Source: Acidobacteriota bacterium
Lineage (GTDB): Bacteria > Acidobacteriota > Thermoanaerobaculia > Multivoradales > Multivoraceae
Length of the DNA stretch: 64,000 nucleotides
Reading direction: 5' to 3'
Assembly (NCBI GenBank): GCA_028877275.1
Contig: JAPPFP010000009.1
Span: 248,001 to 312,000, forward strand
The notes below the pieces were generated by a model. It was not told the DNA's origin and did no database searches. It saw only the letters and a list, made by a program, of their open reading frames with translations. Below are positions 7,817-20,992 of this stretch, piece by piece. Position 1 is the first letter of the stretch. Every line of letters starts with the position of its first letter. The translations under genes were made by a program, and so were the position numbers.

Positions 7817-9205
7817 ATGCGCCCCTCCGCAGCCTCGTCGTTCCTGCCGGCCGGTTTGCTGGTTCTTGTCGGTGCGGCTGCACCCGGGCTTGCCCAGCCC
7901 AATCCCGATTCGGGCTGGGTCGACCTGACCGCCGGCGGCATCGAAGACGGGTGGCGGCAGCTCGGCGGCGCGGCCGAGTACGCGCTGGAGGACGGGGTCG
8001 TCGTCGGCACTGCCGTGATCGAGACGCCGAACTCCTTTCTCGCCACGACGGAGGAGTACGGTGACTTCGCGCTGCAACTGGAGTTCAGGATCGACGAGGG
8101 ACTGAACGCGGGAGTCCAGATCCGCAGTCACAGCGACCCCGAGTACCGCAACGGCACGGTGCACGGCTACCAGGTCGAGATCGACCCGAGTGCGCGGGCG
8201 TGGAGCGCCGGCATCTACGACGAGGCCCGGCGCGGCTGGCTGTTCCCGTTATCTGTGAACGCGGCGGCGAGTCGGGCCTTTCGGCCGGGCGACTGGAATC
8301 ACCTCTACATAGAGGCCATCGGCCCCGAGATCCGGACCTGGCTGAACAACGTGCCGGCGACCTTCCTGATTGACGAGATGACGTCGCGGGGTTTCATCGC
8401 CTTGCAGGTCCACTCGGTCGGGCCGGAGCAGGGAGGACTTCAGGTCCGCTACCGGAACGTGCTGCTGCGAACTGAAGACCTCGCGCCAAGCGGGCGGTCG
8501 TTTCCGTACGTTGTTGACACGCGACCGAACGGGCTCTCGGCGGCGGAGGCCGCAATGGGCTGGGAACTGCTGTTCGACGGCGAGAGCACGGAGGCCTGGC
8601 GCGGCGCCCACCGCGAGGACTTCCCCGCCACTGGCTGGCAAGTGCGCGACGGCGAGTTGACGGTGCTCGGCTCGGAAGCAGGCGGGAAACGGGGTGGCGG
8701 GATCGTGACGAGAGAGACCTTCTCGGCGTTCGAGCTCCAGTTGGAGTTCCGGATGACAGAGGGTGCGAACAGCGGCATCAAGTACCTGGTGACCGAGGGC
8801 TACGGCTCGGCTCCCGGCACGGCGGTAGCGTTCGAGTACCAGATCCTGGACGACGCCCGTCATCCTGACGCTCAGGCCGGCCGCGACGGCAACCGGACCC
8901 TCGCTTCGCTCTACGACCTGCTGCCGGCGACCAGGCACTGGAGGTTCGTGAAGGGTCCGGGCCGCTACAACCACGCGCGGATCGTGGTCCGGGCCGACGG
9001 CACCGTGGAGCACTGGTTGAACCATCAACTGGTGCTGGCGTTCGACCGGAAGTCGGCGGAACTCGACGAGGCGATCGCCCTGAGCAAGTTCGCCGGTCGG
9101 GAAGGGTTCGGCAAGTGGCCGGAGGGCCGCATCCTCTTGCAGGACCATGGCGACGAGGTCGCGTTCCGCAGCATCAAGGTGCGCCGGCTCGACGGCACGG
9201 AGTAG
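7817..9205 (+). CDS. Secreted protein with two DUF1080 (3-keto-disaccharide hydrolase) domains
   Basis: A 462-aa exported protein with an N-terminal signal peptide (residues 1-26, ending GLAQ). Two tandem concanavalin-like DUF1080 domains follow, at roughly residues 30-215 and 235-460. Each carries the family blocks: the first has FALQLEFRIDEGLNAGVQIRS and GYQVEIDPSARAWSAGIYDE; the second has WELLFDGESTEAWRG, LQLEFRMTEGANSGIKY and FEYQILDDARHPDAQ. The family includes 3-keto-disaccharide hydrolases that act on oxidised sugars in the periplasm. The second domain has the fuller motif set (HWLNHQLVL, GRILLQDHG). larA-like follows after 29 nt. No sugar dehydrogenase is present nearby. Confidence 0.9.
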   Translation: MRPSAASSFLPAGLLVLVGAAAPGLAQPNPDSGWVDLTAGGIEDGWRQLGGAAEYALEDGVVVGTAVIETPNSFLATTEEYGDFALQLEFRIDEGLNAGVQIRSHSDPEYRNGTVHGYQVEIDPSARAWSAGIYDEARRGWLFPLSVNAAASRAFRPGDWNHLYIEAIGPEIRTWLNNVPATFLIDEMTSRGFIALQVHSVGPEQGGLQVRYRNVLLRTEDLAPSGRSFPYVVDTRPNGLSAAEAAMGWELLFDGESTEAWRGAHREDFPATGWQVRDGELTVLGSEAGGKRGGGIVTRETFSAFELQLEFRMTEGANSGIKYLVTEGYGSAPGTAVAFEYQILDDARHPDAQAGRDGNRTLASLYDLLPATRHWRFVKGPGRYNHARIVVRADGTVEHWLNHQLVLAFDRKSAELDEAIALSKFAGREGFGKWPEGRILLQDHGDEVAFRSIKVRRLDGTE

Positions 9206-9234
9206 GCGGTCCGGAGAGACCTGGGATTCCGGAC

Positions 9235-10509
9235 ATGCGCGTGCGCCTCGCCTACGGCCGCGGAGGCCTCACGATTGACGTCCCACGTCACCGGACGACG
9301 GTCATCGTGCCGGTCCAGGCGCCCGCGCTCGCGGATCCCGACGCTGCCCTGACCGCGGCGCTTCGTGCTCCGGTGGCCGGCCCGCCGCTGCGGGAACTGG
9401 CGAGCCCCGGACAGACGGTGGCCATCTCGGTCTGCGACGTCACGCGGGCACAGCCGCGGCGGGAGATGGTGGGCGCGGTGTTGCGGGAACTCGAAGGCGT
9501 CGTCCGCCCGGAGGACGTTACCGTCCTTGTAGCTACCGGCACCCACCGGGCGAACACGCCGGCCGAACTCCAGGCGATGCTCGGCGACGAGATTCTCGGC
9601 TCCTGCCGCGTGATCAACCACGACGCTCGCGATGACTCTTCGCTCGTCGACCTGGGGGAGACCGGCAACGGCGTTCCGACGCGGCTCTGCCGGCACTGGC
9701 TGGAGGCGGACCTCCGGATCACGACCGGCTTCGTCGAGCCGCACTTCTTCGCCGGCTTCTCAGGCGGCCCGAAGATGGTGGCGCCGGGGCTCGCCGGGCT
9801 CGACACGGTGCTCACCCTGCACGACGCCGCCCGCGTGGGCGATCCGCGCTCGACCTGGGGTGTCATCGACGACAACCCGCTCCACCGCGACATCCGGGCG
9901 ATCGCCGCGCGGCCGGAGGCGAAGCCGCACTTCAGCGTCGACGTGCTGCTGGACCGGCAACAGAGGATCACGCACGTCTTCGCTGGCGAACTCTTCGAGA
10001 TGCACCGCCGTGCCTGCGCAGCCGCGAAGCCGATCGCCATGCGGGAGACGAGCCACCGGTTCGAGGTCGTGGTGACGACGAACTCCGGCTATCCGCTCGA
10101 CCAGAACCTCTACCAGGCGGTCAAGGGGATGTCGGCGGCGGCGCAGGTGGTCGCCGACGGCGGAACGATCCTCTGTGCGGCCGAGTGCAGCGACGGCATC
10201 CCGGACCACGGCCGCTACGCTGAGCTGCTCGGCCGTGGCGGCTCACCGGAGGAGTTGCTCCAGCAGATCGAGGCCCGTCCCGTGACCGAGCCGGACCAGT
10301 GGCAGGTCCAGGTCCAGGCGCTGATCCAGCGTCGCGCGCGGGTGCTGGTCAAGGCGGACGGGTTGAGCCGGGAGCAGCTTGCCGCGGCGCACTTCGAGCC
10401 GGCGTCGGATCTCGATGCCGCGCTCGCCGAGTGCGTGGCGGCACGGCCCGACGCTCGCATCTGCGTGCTGCCCGAGGGGCCGCAGACGATCCCGTACGTC
10501 GCGGACTGA
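9235..10509 (+). CDS. larA: LarA-type nickel-pincer-dependent racemase/epimerase (DUF2088)
   Basis: A 424-aa LarA-family protein. LarA interconverts D- and L-lactate using a nickel-pincer nucleotide bound to a lysine; homologues act on other 2-hydroxyacids. The key residues align with Lactobacillus LarA at a constant offset of -4: D68 in DVTR, H104 in TGTHRANT, H170 in EPHFFAGFSGGPK, and K180, the cofactor-attaching lysine, in the same motif. The start at 9235 fits the conserved MRVRLAYGRGG N-terminus; an upstream in-frame ATG lies inside the preceding gene. The larBCE genes for cofactor synthesis are not in the window. The Ldh gene at 6637-7722 could use the same class of substrate. Confidence 0.93.
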   Translation: MRVRLAYGRGGLTIDVPRHRTTVIVPVQAPALADPDAALTAALRAPVAGPPLRELASPGQTVAISVCDVTRAQPRREMVGAVLRELEGVVRPEDVTVLVATGTHRANTPAELQAMLGDEILGSCRVINHDARDDSSLVDLGETGNGVPTRLCRHWLEADLRITTGFVEPHFFAGFSGGPKMVAPGLAGLDTVLTLHDAARVGDPRSTWGVIDDNPLHRDIRAIAARPEAKPHFSVDVLLDRQQRITHVFAGELFEMHRRACAAAKPIAMRETSHRFEVVVTTNSGYPLDQNLYQAVKGMSAAAQVVADGGTILCAAECSDGIPDHGRYAELLGRGGSPEELLQQIEARPVTEPDQWQVQVQALIQRRARVLVKADGLSREQLAAAHFEPASDLDAALAECVAARPDARICVLPEGPQTIPYVAD

Positions 10510-10513
10510 TCGT

Positions 10514-10580
10514 CGCCGCTTTGCGGCGCAGTCTTTTGGCCGCCTTCGGCGGCAGCGGGTCAGAGGACCCGCGCACCCAG
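10514..10580 (+). repeat. Structured 3'-end repeat, copy A (after larA)
   Basis: Begins 4 nt after the larA stop. It holds three stem-loops: cgccgc-ttt-gcggcg (10514-10528), gccgcc-ttc-ggcggc (10539-10553) and gcgggtc-agag-gacccgc (10555-10572), then the tail gcgcacccag (10571-10580). Bases 10538-10580 match the reverse complement of 20919-20961 with one mismatch. The element lacks a U-tract. Confidence 0.85.
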
Positions 10581-10585
10581 AGAAA

Positions 10586-10611
10586 GGGCCTCCCCGTTGC
10601 CGGGGAGGCCC
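10586..10611 (-). terminator. Strong terminator-like hairpin between convergent larA and TonB receptor
   Basis: An 11-bp perfect stem (gggcctccccg / cggggaggccc) with a ttgc loop. Read on the minus strand it is followed by TTTCTCTGGG, so it mainly fits a terminator of the TonB-receptor mRNA; on the plus strand the following bases are less U-rich. Confidence 0.7.
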
Positions 10612-10665
10612 TGAGTCTTCGGCCACGGCCTCAGGCGCCGTGGCTTCTTCTGGAGAAGCTCAGCC

Positions 10666-13602
10666 TTAGAAGCTGAACCGGCCTCCGATCTGCATCTGGC
10701 GCGGCCTGGTCGTCAGGAACGACGGGATGCCGAGCGTGTCGGGAACCTCTCCGTTTCGGATGTTCCGCTGCCCGAAGCCGACGCCGAAGCTGTTCTCGTC
10801 GAACAGGTTGAAGGCCTCGACGAAGACGTCGAGCCGCATGCCGTCGCCGAAGCGGAAGAACTTGCCGACCCGAACGTCGATCGTCTGGATGGACTCGTTC
10901 CGCTCGGTGTTCCGGCCCACGACGAGGCCGCCCATGACCGCCCGGTAGTCGGGGCAGTTCCAGCCGACCGAGCTGCAGTAGGCGAAGTCGACGCCGGAGT
11001 CGACCAGCGTGTACGGGTAGCCCGACTGGTAGTTCAGGATGCCCGAGATCTGGAAGTCGGCCGGCAACTGGATCATGCCGGTGACCACCAGCCGGTGCTC
11101 GACGTCACGGTCCGAGAGGCCCCAGTCGTAGTCCAGGTTGCCCGTATCGGAGATGGTGACGCCGGTTGCCGAACGCTCGTTGGAGTCCGTGTCGCGATCC
11201 TTGCCCCAGGTGTAGTGGGCGCCGAACGTGTAGCGGCCGGTGAAGCGCCTGTTCGCCTTGATCGTGATCGCCTGGTACTCGGAGTCGCCGCGGGACTGGC
11301 GGACCAGGATCTCGGCGCACTCGGCGCCCGGGACTCCGGGGCAGCCTTCGTTGCGGCCGTTCCACATCGGACGACCGTACTCGTCGTAGCCGCCGAAGAC
11401 CCGGTTGAAGTCCGTGTTGCGCTGCAGGCCTGTCGCTTCGGCGTACACGGCGTCGATGCCGGCGCTCCAGCCGCTGCCGAGTTCCCGTTCCCAGCCGACG
11501 CTTGCGCGCAACGTCTGGGCGTCGTCGAACTCGGGATCGACGTAGGAGATCGCCGGGATGATGCCCGGCGGCGGATTCTCGTTGTTGATCGGCGTCCCGA
11601 GCGGCACGTAGCCGTTGTCACCCGGGCGCACGTTGATGCGGCCATAGTTCGGCGGCACGCCGTTGGCCTGCACCTGGTTGGCGAACAGAAGGGTCGGCGT
11701 CCGGCCGAAGAAGAAGCCGATGCCGCCGCGGAGGACGGACCGGCCCTCGTCCTGCGCCAGGGCGAAGCCGAAGCGTGGCGCCAGGTTCTCGGTGTCCGGA
11801 ATCTCGCGACCGTCGGGATGCAGATGATCGAGACCGTCCGGGTTGTCCGTCGACGTGTACCGGAGGCCGTAACTGATCGTCATGTTGTCCCGCTTCAGGC
11901 TGTCCTGGCCGTAGAACGCGAGCGCCGCCTGCGTTTCGTCGTAGTTCGGGTACGTCGAGTCGCCGAACCAGATCCGCGCGTTGCTCGCCTCGTTGTTCAG
12001 GAAGTCCTCGGGCGAACGGAAGTCGTAGCGGCCGTCGCGGCTCCCGGCGAAGAGCTGCGCCAGGTCATCCTTCGAGTAGTCGACGCCGAACTTCATGTCG
12101 TGGGCGCCGAACAGGTAGGAGAAGTCGTTCTTGACCTGGAGCTGCTCCTCCTCGACGAAGATCGGCAGGAAGTCGAACTTGCCGACGCTGTCGCGGGAAC
12201 CGAACCGGAACCGGACCTGCGCCTCGATCGGCGTGCCGACCCGCAGCGACAGGCGGTCCAGGTTGTCCGTCGCGGACTGGAACCTGAACTCGTTCACGCC
12301 CCGGCTGCCGACGACCGAGGTCATCGACGCGATGATCGACAGAGTGTCTTCCGTCTTCAGCGACTCCTCGTCAAGGTAGGAGCTCTCGCGCTCGAAGTCG
12401 GTGAAGTTGGCGCGCAGGGTGATCAGGTTCGCGTCGCTGATCTGGTGGTCCAGCTTGCCGAACAGGATCTGGTTGCTCACGGAGCGCAGGAACAGGCCGG
12501 TGGCGGAGCCGTCGGGGTTCCGGTCGAAGCCGTCGACCAGGGCCGCGAAGGCGGGCTCGTTCTGGGCACGCTGCATGATCAGGTCGTAGGTGCTGAAGTC
12601 ACCGGTCGAGCGCAGCGAGCGCGTGAACGGAATGTCCTGGTCGCGCTGGTCGATGCCGAAGTAGTAGTGGGTGCGGTCCTGCTTGAACGGTCCGCCGATC
12701 GAGAACCCGTAGTTTTGGGTGTCGAACGTGTCCACCGGCCTCGAACCGTCGTTGCCGAAGTGGTCGTCCAGCGGCGAGGACGGCAGGTCCTCGGCCAGGC
12801 TGTCGTCGCGGAAGAAGTAGAAGGCCGACCCCTTCACTTCGTTCGTGCCGGACTTGGTGACGACGTTGACGAAGGCGCCGCCGTGCCGGCCGTACTCGGC
12901 TGAGAAGCCGTTGGTGATGACCTGGAACTGGCGGACCGTGTCCTGAGCGACGATCAGGCCGTCGTTCTCCGTCGCCTCGCCGCCGCGGCCGTAACCGAAG
13001 AACGTGCTCTTGTTGTCGGCGCCGTCGACCGAAAGGCCGCTGTACATGCCGCGCTGGCCAGCCATGGTCAGGAAGCCGCGGGAGCGGTCGCGCTGAACGC
13101 CGGGAGTGAGGATCGCGAAGTCCGTGAAATCGCGGCCCACGGTGGGCAGGCTCTCGATCGCGACTTCGTCGATGTAGTTGGCGGCGCCGGAGCGGCTCAC
13201 CTCGATGATCGGCGCCTCGGAGGTGACGGTGATCACCTCGGAGGTCGACTCGACCTCGAGCGTCAGGTTGACGTCCTTGATCTGGCCGACGAGGACCGAG
13301 ACGTCGCTCTGCTGCGTCGTCTGCATGCCGGAGAGCTCGGCCGTTACCGAGTAGTTGCCGACCTGCAGCGCCTTGGCGCTGTAGAAGCCGTTGGCGTCCG
13401 AGATCACGGCGCGCGCGATGCCGGTGTCCTGGTTGGTGACGGTCACCGTGGCGCCGGGAATGGCGCCGCCCTCGACATCCGAGATGTAGCCCTGGACGGT
13501 GCCGGTGATGGTCTGGGCAAGGCCGGCGCCGCCGATCAGGAAGGCGCAGGACGTTGCCAGGAGGATTGCAAGAAGACGTGCCCGCGGGCGGGTCGACTGC
13601 AT
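10666..13602 (-). CDS. TonB-dependent receptor with N-terminal carboxypeptidase-regulatory-like domain
   Basis: A 978-aa outer-membrane receptor. Residues 1-30 are a signal peptide ending GAGLAQ. A CarboxypepD_reg-like beta-sandwich follows at about 32-115 (GTVQGYISDVEGGAIPGATV, then ISDANGFYSAKALQVGNY). The plug (VAIESLPTVGRDF, FVNVVTKSGTNEVKG) and a long 22-strand-type barrel follow, ending in QIGGRFSF with a C-terminal Phe. Such receptors import large or scarce ligands using TonB energy; the ligand is unknown and no SusD partner is present. ATG 13602 is chosen because an AGGAGA lies 9 nt upstream (13612-13617); longer versions lack a signal peptide at the N-terminus. The promoter is clear at 13750-13778. 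Confidence 0.95.
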   Translation of the reverse strand: MQSTRPRARLLAILLATSCAFLIGGAGLAQTITGTVQGYISDVEGGAIPGATVTVTNQDTGIARAVISDANGFYSAKALQVGNYSVTAELSGMQTTQQSDVSVLVGQIKDVNLTLEVESTSEVITVTSEAPIIEVSRSGAANYIDEVAIESLPTVGRDFTDFAILTPGVQRDRSRGFLTMAGQRGMYSGLSVDGADNKSTFFGYGRGGEATENDGLIVAQDTVRQFQVITNGFSAEYGRHGGAFVNVVTKSGTNEVKGSAFYFFRDDSLAEDLPSSPLDDHFGNDGSRPVDTFDTQNYGFSIGGPFKQDRTHYYFGIDQRDQDIPFTRSLRSTGDFSTYDLIMQRAQNEPAFAALVDGFDRNPDGSATGLFLRSVSNQILFGKLDHQISDANLITLRANFTDFERESSYLDEESLKTEDTLSIIASMTSVVGSRGVNEFRFQSATDNLDRLSLRVGTPIEAQVRFRFGSRDSVGKFDFLPIFVEEEQLQVKNDFSYLFGAHDMKFGVDYSKDDLAQLFAGSRDGRYDFRSPEDFLNNEASNARIWFGDSTYPNYDETQAALAFYGQDSLKRDNMTISYGLRYTSTDNPDGLDHLHPDGREIPDTENLAPRFGFALAQDEGRSVLRGGIGFFFGRTPTLLFANQVQANGVPPNYGRINVRPGDNGYVPLGTPINNENPPPGIIPAISYVDPEFDDAQTLRASVGWERELGSGWSAGIDAVYAEATGLQRNTDFNRVFGGYDEYGRPMWNGRNEGCPGVPGAECAEILVRQSRGDSEYQAITIKANRRFTGRYTFGAHYTWGKDRDTDSNERSATGVTISDTGNLDYDWGLSDRDVEHRLVVTGMIQLPADFQISGILNYQSGYPYTLVDSGVDFAYCSSVGWNCPDYRAVMGGLVVGRNTERNESIQTIDVRVGKFFRFGDGMRLDVFVEAFNLFDENSFGVGFGQRNIRNGEVPDTLGIPSFLTTRPRQMQIGGRFSF

Positions 13603-13749
13603 GGTTGGGGTTCTCCTCTGTGTCTGAGTAGGCGCCGTCGAACTCAACACGAATTCACCGGCGTGCTGTTCACGCGTGGAAGGTTGTCGATTTGTTGGGG
13701 TGGGTGGCGGTGGTGGGGCGCTCGCGCGCAAGGCCACGAACCGGGTCTG

Positions 13750-13778
13750 ACTATAAGGGTCGCTTCGCCCTCCGTCAA
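13750..13778 (-). promoter_or_regulatory. Sigma70-type promoter of the TonB receptor gene
   Basis: Minus strand: -35 TTGACG (13773-13778), 17-nt spacer, -10 TATAGT (13750-13755). The start would be near 13743, giving a leader of about 140 nt. A 5-bp hairpin (ccgtc-aaag-gacgg, 13772-13785) overlaps the -35 and may also terminate gltD transcription. Confidence 0.75.
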
Positions 13779-13794
13779 AGGACGGCGGCTCGCT

Positions 13795-15300
13795 TCAAGA
13801 TGTTGAATCGGACGGCAGGGGCAGCTCGGTGCCGCCGGTCAGGTACTCGTCGATCCGGGCCGCGGCGCCGCGTCCCTCGTTGATCGCCCAGACGATCAGG
13901 CTCTGGCCGCGGCGGCAGTCGCCGGCGGCGAAGACCCCCTCGACCGAGGTCGCGTACCGGCCGGGCTCGGCCGCGAAGTTGCTGCGCTCGTCGGTCGCCA
14001 GGCCCAGTTGCTGACCGAGCGTGGCCTCCGGCCCGAGGAAACCCATCGCCAGCAGCACGAGTTCGGCCTCGAACGTCTCCTCGGTTCCCGGCACCTCCTC
14101 CATCGTGAAACGGCCGGCGCCGTCCCGCTGCCAGGCGACGCGGACCGTCTCGATGCCGGCGACGCCGCCGGCGCCATCGTCCACGAAGCGCTTGGAGAGA
14201 ACGGAAAACACGCGCGGGTCGGCGCCGAACCTGGCTGTCGCCTCGGCGTGCGCGTACTCGACGCGGAAGATGCGCGGCCACTCCGGCCAGGGGTTCTCGG
14301 GCGAGCGGTCGTCCGGCGGACGGTCCAGCAGTTCGAAGTTGACCAGCGAAGCGCAGCCGTGCCGGACCGCGGTCGCGATGCAGTCGGCGCCTGTGTCGCC
14401 GCCGCCGATCACGATGACGTTCTTCCCGGATGCGTGAATCGGTGCTTCGATCGCGCGGGCGCCGTCGCTCGGTAGATCGGCGTCGAGGAGCGCGCGGGTG
14501 TGCTCGGTCAGGAAGTCCATCGCGAAGTGGATGCCCGAGAGCTCGCGGCCCGGAATCTCCAGGTCGCGAGGATGGGTCGCGCCGCAGGCGAGCAGGATCG
14601 CGTCGTAGTCCCGGCGCAGATCTCCGACCTCGACATTCACGCCGACGTGCGCGCCGGTCACGAAGTCGATCCCCTCCGCGCGCATCAGGTCGATCCGCCG
14701 GTCGACGACCAGGCGCTTGTCGAGCTTCATGTTCGGGATGCCGTACATCAGGAGGCCGCCGATCCGATCCTCCCGTTCGAACACCGTCACGGAGTGGCCG
14801 ACGCTGTTCAGTTGCGCCGCCGCGGCGAGTCCCGCGGGTCCCGAACCGACGACCGCCACCTTCCTGCCGGTCCGCCTGGCCGGCGGGCGGGGGACGATCC
14901 AGCCCTCCTCGAAGCCGCGGTCGACGATCGCGTTCTCGATGTTCTTGATCGTCACTGCCGGATCGGTGATGCCGAGCACGCACGCGCCTTCGCAGGGCGC
15001 CGGGCAGACGCGACCCGTGAACTCGGGGAAGTTGTTCGTTCTCTCGAGCCTCCGCAGCGCTTCGCGCCAGCGGCCCTGGTAGACGAGGTCGTTCCACTCC
15101 GGAATCAGGTTGTCGATCGGGCAGCCGTCGTGGGACTGACAGAAGGGGACGCCGCAGTCCATGCAACGGGCGCCCTGTGTGGCCAGGTGATCCTCCGGCA
15201 CCGGCAGCAGGAACTCGCCGTAGTGACCTAGCCGGATCAGCGGATCCTGGTAGGGAACCGCGGAGCGCGCGTACTCCTTGAAGCCTGTGTCCTTGCCCAT
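13795..15300 (-). CDS. gltD: Glutamate synthase (NADPH) small subunit
   Basis: The beta subunit passes electrons from NADPH through FAD and Fe-S clusters to GltB for glutamate formation from glutamine and 2-oxoglutarate. At 501 aa it is of usual length. N-terminal Fe-S cysteines are at 46, 49, 54 and 60 (CMDCGVPFC, then GCP) and 99, 103 and 107 (CPAPCEGAC). The FAD site is VGSGPAG at about 151-157 and the NADPH site is GGGDTGADC at about 299-307. The C-terminal [18 protein letters not shown] is diagnostic. It lies 52 nt after gltB in the same direction and is surely in one operon with it. Confidence 0.98.
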   Translation of the reverse strand: MGKDTGFKEYARSAVPYQDPLIRLGHYGEFLLPVPEDHLATQGARCMDCGVPFCQSHDGCPIDNLIPEWNDLVYQGRWREALRRLERTNNFPEFTGRVCPAPCEGACVLGITDPAVTIKNIENAIVDRGFEEGWIVPRPPARRTGRKVAVVGSGPAGLAAAAQLNSVGHSVTVFEREDRIGGLLMYGIPNMKLDKRLVVDRRIDLMRAEGIDFVTGAHVGVNVEVGDLRRDYDAILLACGATHPRDLEIPGRELSGIHFAMDFLTEHTRALLDADLPSDGARAIEAPIHASGKNVIVIGGGDTGADCIATAVRHGCASLVNFELLDRPPDDRSPENPWPEWPRIFRVEYAHAEATARFGADPRVFSVLSKRFVDDGAGGVAGIETVRVAWQRDGAGRFTMEEVPGTEETFEAELVLLAMGFLGPEATLGQQLGLATDERSNFAAEPGRYATSVEGVFAAGDCRRGQSLIVWAINEGRGAAARIDEYLTGGTELPLPSDSTS

Positions 15301-15352
15301 GCCTTCCGCCCGTGGCCGCCTGCGCCGCGCCCGTCCGCCGACTCCGCCGCCT

Positions 15353-19926
<4,574 letters not shown>

Positions 19927-19930
<4 letters not shown>

Positions 19931-20847
19931 GCCGCCTCTCCGCGCTCTACGCTTTCCTCGTCGTCGGCCGGCATCGGCCCGGCGTTCTCGGTCAGGAACG
20001 CGGCGAACTCCTCGGCGGCCTGGCGCAGGCGGCCGCGGGCGTAGACGATTCCCATCGGCCGCTCGAGCTTCGGTTCGAGCGGCACCGCGGCGAGCAGCCC
20101 GGCGCGCACCTCGGCGTGGAACGTCCTGACCGGCAGGATCGCGGCGTAGTCGGTCGCCTGCAGCATGCTCTTGAACGTGTCGATGTTGTCGAGCCGCTGG
20201 GCGAACACCGCTTCCGCGCCGTTCTCGACCAGGTAGCTGCGAATGTGACGCGCGGCGGGGAGTTCGTGGGTGAAGTGGATCAGCTCACGACCGTCGAGGT
20301 CGGCGGCGAGCACGCGCTCGGCGCCGGCCAGTTCGTGGTTCACTCCGCAGGCCAGGCACATCCGCTCCTCCCGCAGCGGGCGCGACTGCAGGCCGGGCCA
20401 CTGCTCCGGGTAGGAGACGATGCCGAAGTCGCAACGGCCGGTACGGGCCGCCTCGGCCACCGCGGCGGGCGGCTCGTACTCGATCTGCACGTCGAGTTCC
20501 GGACGCTGGAGCTGGAACTCGGCCCGCAACTGGTTGAGCAGCGCGATGCCCGCGGAGTAGATCGCGTGGACTCGGACCGTCCCGCCGCGCTCCGGATCGA
20601 GGCGCGAGACGCTCCGCGCCAGGGCGTCGTAGCGGGCGACGAGTTCGCGGCCTTCGCGGGACACGAGCTCGCCGGCCGGAGTCAGCACGAAGGGCCGCTT
20701 GGAGCGGTCGAGGAGCCGCGTGCCGAAGAGCTCTTCCAGGTGCTGGATACGCTGGCTGACCGCCGATTGGGTGATCCCGTGGAGTTCGGCCGCGCGGCTG
20801 AAGCTGCGCAAGTCCGCGACATCGCAGAAGATCCTGAGCCCTTGCAT
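19927..20847 (-). CDS. LysR-family transcriptional regulator, co-transcribed with gltBD
   Basis: A 306-aa LysR regulator. The N-terminal winged helix-turn-helix covers about residues 1-60 (FSRAAELHGITQSAVSQRIQHLEELFGTRLLDR). The effector-binding domain follows from about residue 90. Its stop overlaps the gltB start by 4 nt, so it is the first gene of a LysR-gltB-gltD operon. By analogy with GltC of Bacillus, a LysR activator of glutamate synthase, it probably senses 2-oxoglutarate or glutamate and controls this operon, though GltC is divergently transcribed whereas this gene is co-directional. A possible promoter with a very short leader lies at 20860-20889. Confidence 0.92.
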
Positions 20848-20859
20848 CGTAAGGGCCGG

Positions 20860-20889
20860 ATCTTACATTAGGTCGATCTCATGGAGCAA
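20860..20889 (-). promoter_or_regulatory. Possible promoter of the LysR-gltBD operon
   Basis: Minus strand: TTGCTC (20884-20889), 18-nt spacer, TAAGAT (20860-20865), then 12 nt to the ATG. The leader would be only about 5 nt and no Shine-Dalgarno sequence is seen. Moderate match only. Confidence 0.4.
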
Positions 20890-20918
20890 CCGCAGAGCAT
20901 TAGAGAAGCTGATACAGG

Positions 20919-20992
20919 CTGGGTGCGCGGGTCTTCTGACCCGCTGCCGCCGAAGGCGGCCTACGACTCGTCGCCGGCCTTTGGCCGGCGGC
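20919..20992 (-). repeat. Structured 3'-end repeat, copy B (after the antiporter-like gene)
   Basis: Read on the minus strand it starts right after the stop of the gene ending at 20993. The stems are cgccggcc-ttt-ggccggcg (20972-20990), gccgcc-gaa-ggcggc (20946-20960) and gcgggtc-ttct-gacccgc (20927-20944), given as plus-strand bases; the tail is GCGCACCCAG (20919-20928). The 43-nt core at 20919-20961 matches copy A with one mismatch, and the first stem is kept in shape but not in sequence. Confidence 0.85.

Noticed and set aside
10586..10611. Counting the larA-TonB hairpin as part of the dispersed repeat family
   Set aside because: It has no counterpart in copies B or C and is followed by T-rich sequence on the minus strand, so it is better explained as a separate terminator.
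11095..12903. Long plus-strand open frame opposite the TonB receptor gene
   Set aside because: Low-complexity Val/Arg/Glu-rich translation without domains; it is the antisense shadow of a strongly conserved receptor in G+C-rich DNA.
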